In this document: positions 62,507 to 64,000 of the stretch, piece by piece
Numbering within the stretch: the first letter of the stretch is position 1
Layout: the number at the start of each line of letters is the position of its first letter
NCBI GenBank assembly: GCA_963678585.2
Contig: CAXXGA010000001.1
Location: 434,001 to 498,000 of the forward strand
From: Breoghania sp963678585
GTDB taxonomy: Bacteria > Pseudomonadota > Alphaproteobacteria > Rhizobiales > Stappiaceae
Reading direction: 5' to 3'
Length of the DNA: 64,000 nucleotides
Position numbers and translations under genes: made by a program
The notes under the pieces: generated by a model
Database searches by the model: none
The model's input: only the letters and a program-made list of their open reading frames with translations
Told to the model about the DNA's origin: nothing

Positions 62507-62743
62507 ATGAAAACCGTCAAAGTCTACGGCCCCGGCTGCAAGCGGTGCGAGACAGTGGCAACCATGGTGCAGACCGCCGCCACCAAACTCGGCATGGAAA
62601 TCGAGGTGGTGAAGGTGAGCGATCCGAAAGCCATCGCCATGGCCGGGGTGATGTCCACGCCCGGTATTGCAATCGACGACAAGCTCGTCCATGCGGGCGG
62701 CCTGCCGCGCGAAGACGCTCTGGAAGGCTGGCTGCAGGGCTAG
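62507..62743 (+). CDS. Thioredoxin-fold CxxC mini-protein (redox disulfide protein 2)
   Basis: 78 aa: KTVKVYGPGCKRCETVATMVQTAATKLG with the redox pair CKRC at 11-14, and STPGIAIDDKLVHAGG with the cis-proline. The TM0996/MTH895 glutaredoxin-like family is often next to YraQ-type permeases. It may deliver reduced metalloid or reductant to the permease. A terminator follows. Confidence 0.85.
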   Translation: MKTVKVYGPGCKRCETVATMVQTAATKLGMEIEVVKVSDPKAIAMAGVMSTPGIAIDDKLVHAGGLPREDALEGWLQG

Positions 62744-62748
62744 GAATT

Positions 62749-62782
62749 CCGCCATGGGGAGTGGTCTCCCAATGGCGGCTTT
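62749..62782 (+). terminator. Terminator after the ArsR cassette
   Basis: CCGCCAT-GGGGAG and CTCCC-AATGGCGG around TGGT, followed by CTTTTG. Confidence 0.75.
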
Positions 62783-62843
62783 TGTGCACCGCAGCATATT
62801 TCCCGCAAAAAATGCTGCGCACAATTTTCAAGTCGCAACATGA

Positions 62844-62870
62844 TCAAAGGGGCCCTCGCGGCCCCTTTGA
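62844..62870 (-). terminator. Terminator after the 2-hydroxyacid dehydrogenase
   Basis: TCAAAGGGGCC and GGCCCCTTTGA around CTCGC, 35 bases from the minus-strand gene stop. Confidence 0.7.
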
Positions 62871-62904
62871 CTTGTGAGGTCATGGCCAGATCGGAGCGGA
62901 GCTT

Positions 62905-63879
62905 TCAGATCCGGCGGCGGACCTCCCACGTATCCGGATTGGCCAGATACTCGGGCCGCTCGCCCCTGAGCGCGGCGATCACCGCTGTGGCGATTTCCAC
63001 CGCCATTCGCTCCAGGGCCTCTTCCGTCGCCGCGCCGATATGCGGTGCCAGGAGAATACCCTTGCAGCCGATGAAGGGATGATCGACGGGAAGCGGTTCG
63101 GTCTCGAACACGTCAATCGCCGCACCACGCAGATGGCCGCTTTCGACCGCTTCGATCAGCGCCGCGGCGTCGACCAGCCCGCCGCGCGCGGTGTTGACGA
63201 GGACGGCGCCCTTCTTCATCCGGGCGAACCGTTCGGCGTTGAAGCTGGCGCGGGTGCGGTCGTTGAGGCGCTGATGGAGGGAAACGAAATCCGCCTTCCC
63301 CAGAGCCTCGTTCAGGTCCGGGGCGGGTTCGAAACCGGCTTCCACGATTTTCTCCACCGGAACGCTCGGCGAATGGACCAGCACCTTCATGGCGAAGGCG
63401 GCGGCGGCCATTTCCGCCGTGCGGCGACCGATACTGCCAAAGCCGATGATCAGAAGCGTGGAGCCCTGCATCTCCCGGAAGTCGCGCGCATAGCGATAAT
63501 CGAAGTTGCCGGAGCGCACTGCGGCATCGGCTTCACGCACGCGCCGGGCGATCGCCATCATGTGCGTGATCGCCAGTTCCGCCACCGACTGCACGTTCGC
63601 ATGGGGAATATAGGCGACCGGAAGGCCGAGTTCGGTGGCATGGTCGAGATCGACCTGATCCACGCCGGTGCCGTGATTGCCAATCACCCGGAGCCTGTTG
63701 CCCGCATCCATCGCAGCCCTTTTCAGACCGGCGTTACGCGTGATCACGGCATCCATGCTTGCGATTTCGCGCGCCACGGTCTCCATGTCATGGGCGGAGG
63801 CGTTGACCGGCTCGATGCCGGCTTCGCGCAGCATTTCCTCGCCTGCGGGATGGATGGGCTGAACGATGAGACACTTCAT
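62905..63879 (-). CDS. D-2-hydroxyacid dehydrogenase (SerA-like)
   Basis: 324 aa. NAD-binding GFGSIGRRTAEMA (about residues 150-162), catalytic Arg in NTARGGLVDAAAL, Glu in FETEPLPVDHP, and His in LAPHIGAATEEALERM. Reduces a 2-keto acid or oxidises a D-hydroxyacid; could be a phosphoglycerate or hydroxypyruvate reductase-like enzyme. Shorter than SerA with ACT domain. Substrate undetermined. The last 120 bases of the window hold nothing else. Confidence 0.88.
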   Translation of the reverse strand: MKCLIVQPIHPAGEEMLREAGIEPVNASAHDMETVAREIASMDAVITRNAGLKRAAMDAGNRLRVIGNHGTGVDQVDLDHATELGLPVAYIPHANVQSVAELAITHMMAIARRVREADAAVRSGNFDYRYARDFREMQGSTLLIIGFGSIGRRTAEMAAAAFAMKVLVHSPSVPVEKIVEAGFEPAPDLNEALGKADFVSLHQRLNDRTRASFNAERFARMKKGAVLVNTARGGLVDAAALIEAVESGHLRGAAIDVFETEPLPVDHPFIGCKGILLAPHIGAATEEALERMAVEIATAVIAALRGERPEYLANPDTWEVRRRI

Positions 63880-64000
63880 GCGGGGACCGCTTTCCTTCCA
63901 GATCGGAGCGCGAACATATCCGTTTTGTCCGGATCTGCGAATGCAGGAATCACCAGCCGCGCGCGTCCGGCTTTCTAACCCGAACCCGGCCCCCGGAAGA

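Overview
The window reads as the chromosome of a high-GC alphaproteobacterium, probably of the Hyphomicrobiales (rhizobial/Stappia-like side). The grounds are the infC-rpmI-rplT-pheST arrangement, an IF3 gene starting at ATT, the abundance of TTT/TRAP binding proteins, ArsR and LysR regulators and short DUF1127-like proteins, and the codon and GC habit. The genus is not determined. Gene functions come from reading translated motifs; no database search was run.

Regions. (1) 1-17.6 kb is core chromosome: the 5' part of lepA (minus), a 31-codon small gene with a very strong ribosome binding site, mepA, an alpha/beta hydrolase divergent from a glycosyltransferase, infC, rpmI-rplT, a luciferase-like oxidoreductase, a GST, a Rieske oxygenase, pheS-pheT, an HtpX-like protease, an orphan TRAP binding protein, msrA and tRNA-Ser(GGA). 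(2) 17.60-35.47 kb is a genomic island in the 3' end of tRNA-Ser, bounded by 46-bp perfect direct repeats. It holds an unknown 328-aa protein, relics of a serine recombinase and a phage tail gene, a small phage lysis module (DUF6127-like, M15 endolysin, nested spanin pair), and then on the minus strand one tightly packed six-gene operon: WYL regulator, SNF2 helicase, large beta-class adenine methyltransferase, type III Res-like helicase/nuclease, McrB, McrC. An AlpA-like excisionase sits next to the right repeat. No intact integrase is present. A DUF3883 nuclease-like gene lies just outside the right repeat. (3) 36.5-41.4 kb: ackA, a LuxR-type mini-regulator coupled to a hydrolase, and a TetR regulator with an MFS carrier. 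(4) 41.4-49.4 kb: two B12-independent ribonucleotide reductases back to back. Class III (nrdD, a separate glycyl-radical mini-gene, nrdG) is on minus and class Ib (nrdH-nrdI-nrdE-nrdF) on plus, each behind its own cobalamin riboswitch. (5) 49.4-59.9 kb: a LysR regulator divergent from a tripartite tricarboxylate-type transporter (tctC-tctB-tctA) fused into an operon with a gamma-glutamyltransferase homologue, a bile-acid-symporter-like carrier, and a LysR/wrbA/DsbA-like/DUF1127/EamA run. (6) 59.9-64 kb: an IS5-family element inserted in a REP-like palindrome, an ArsR-permease-thioredoxin cassette with a clear operator, and a 2-hydroxyacid dehydrogenase.

How parts fit together. When cobalamin is plentiful the two riboswitches would shut down the two B12-independent reductases, which implies a B12-dependent class II enzyme elsewhere. 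The island operon joins modification (beta-class methyltransferase), two different translocating ATPases, a Res-like nuclease and a McrBC GTPase/nuclease under one WYL-type repressor. It is the best candidate in the window for an incompletely described defence system.
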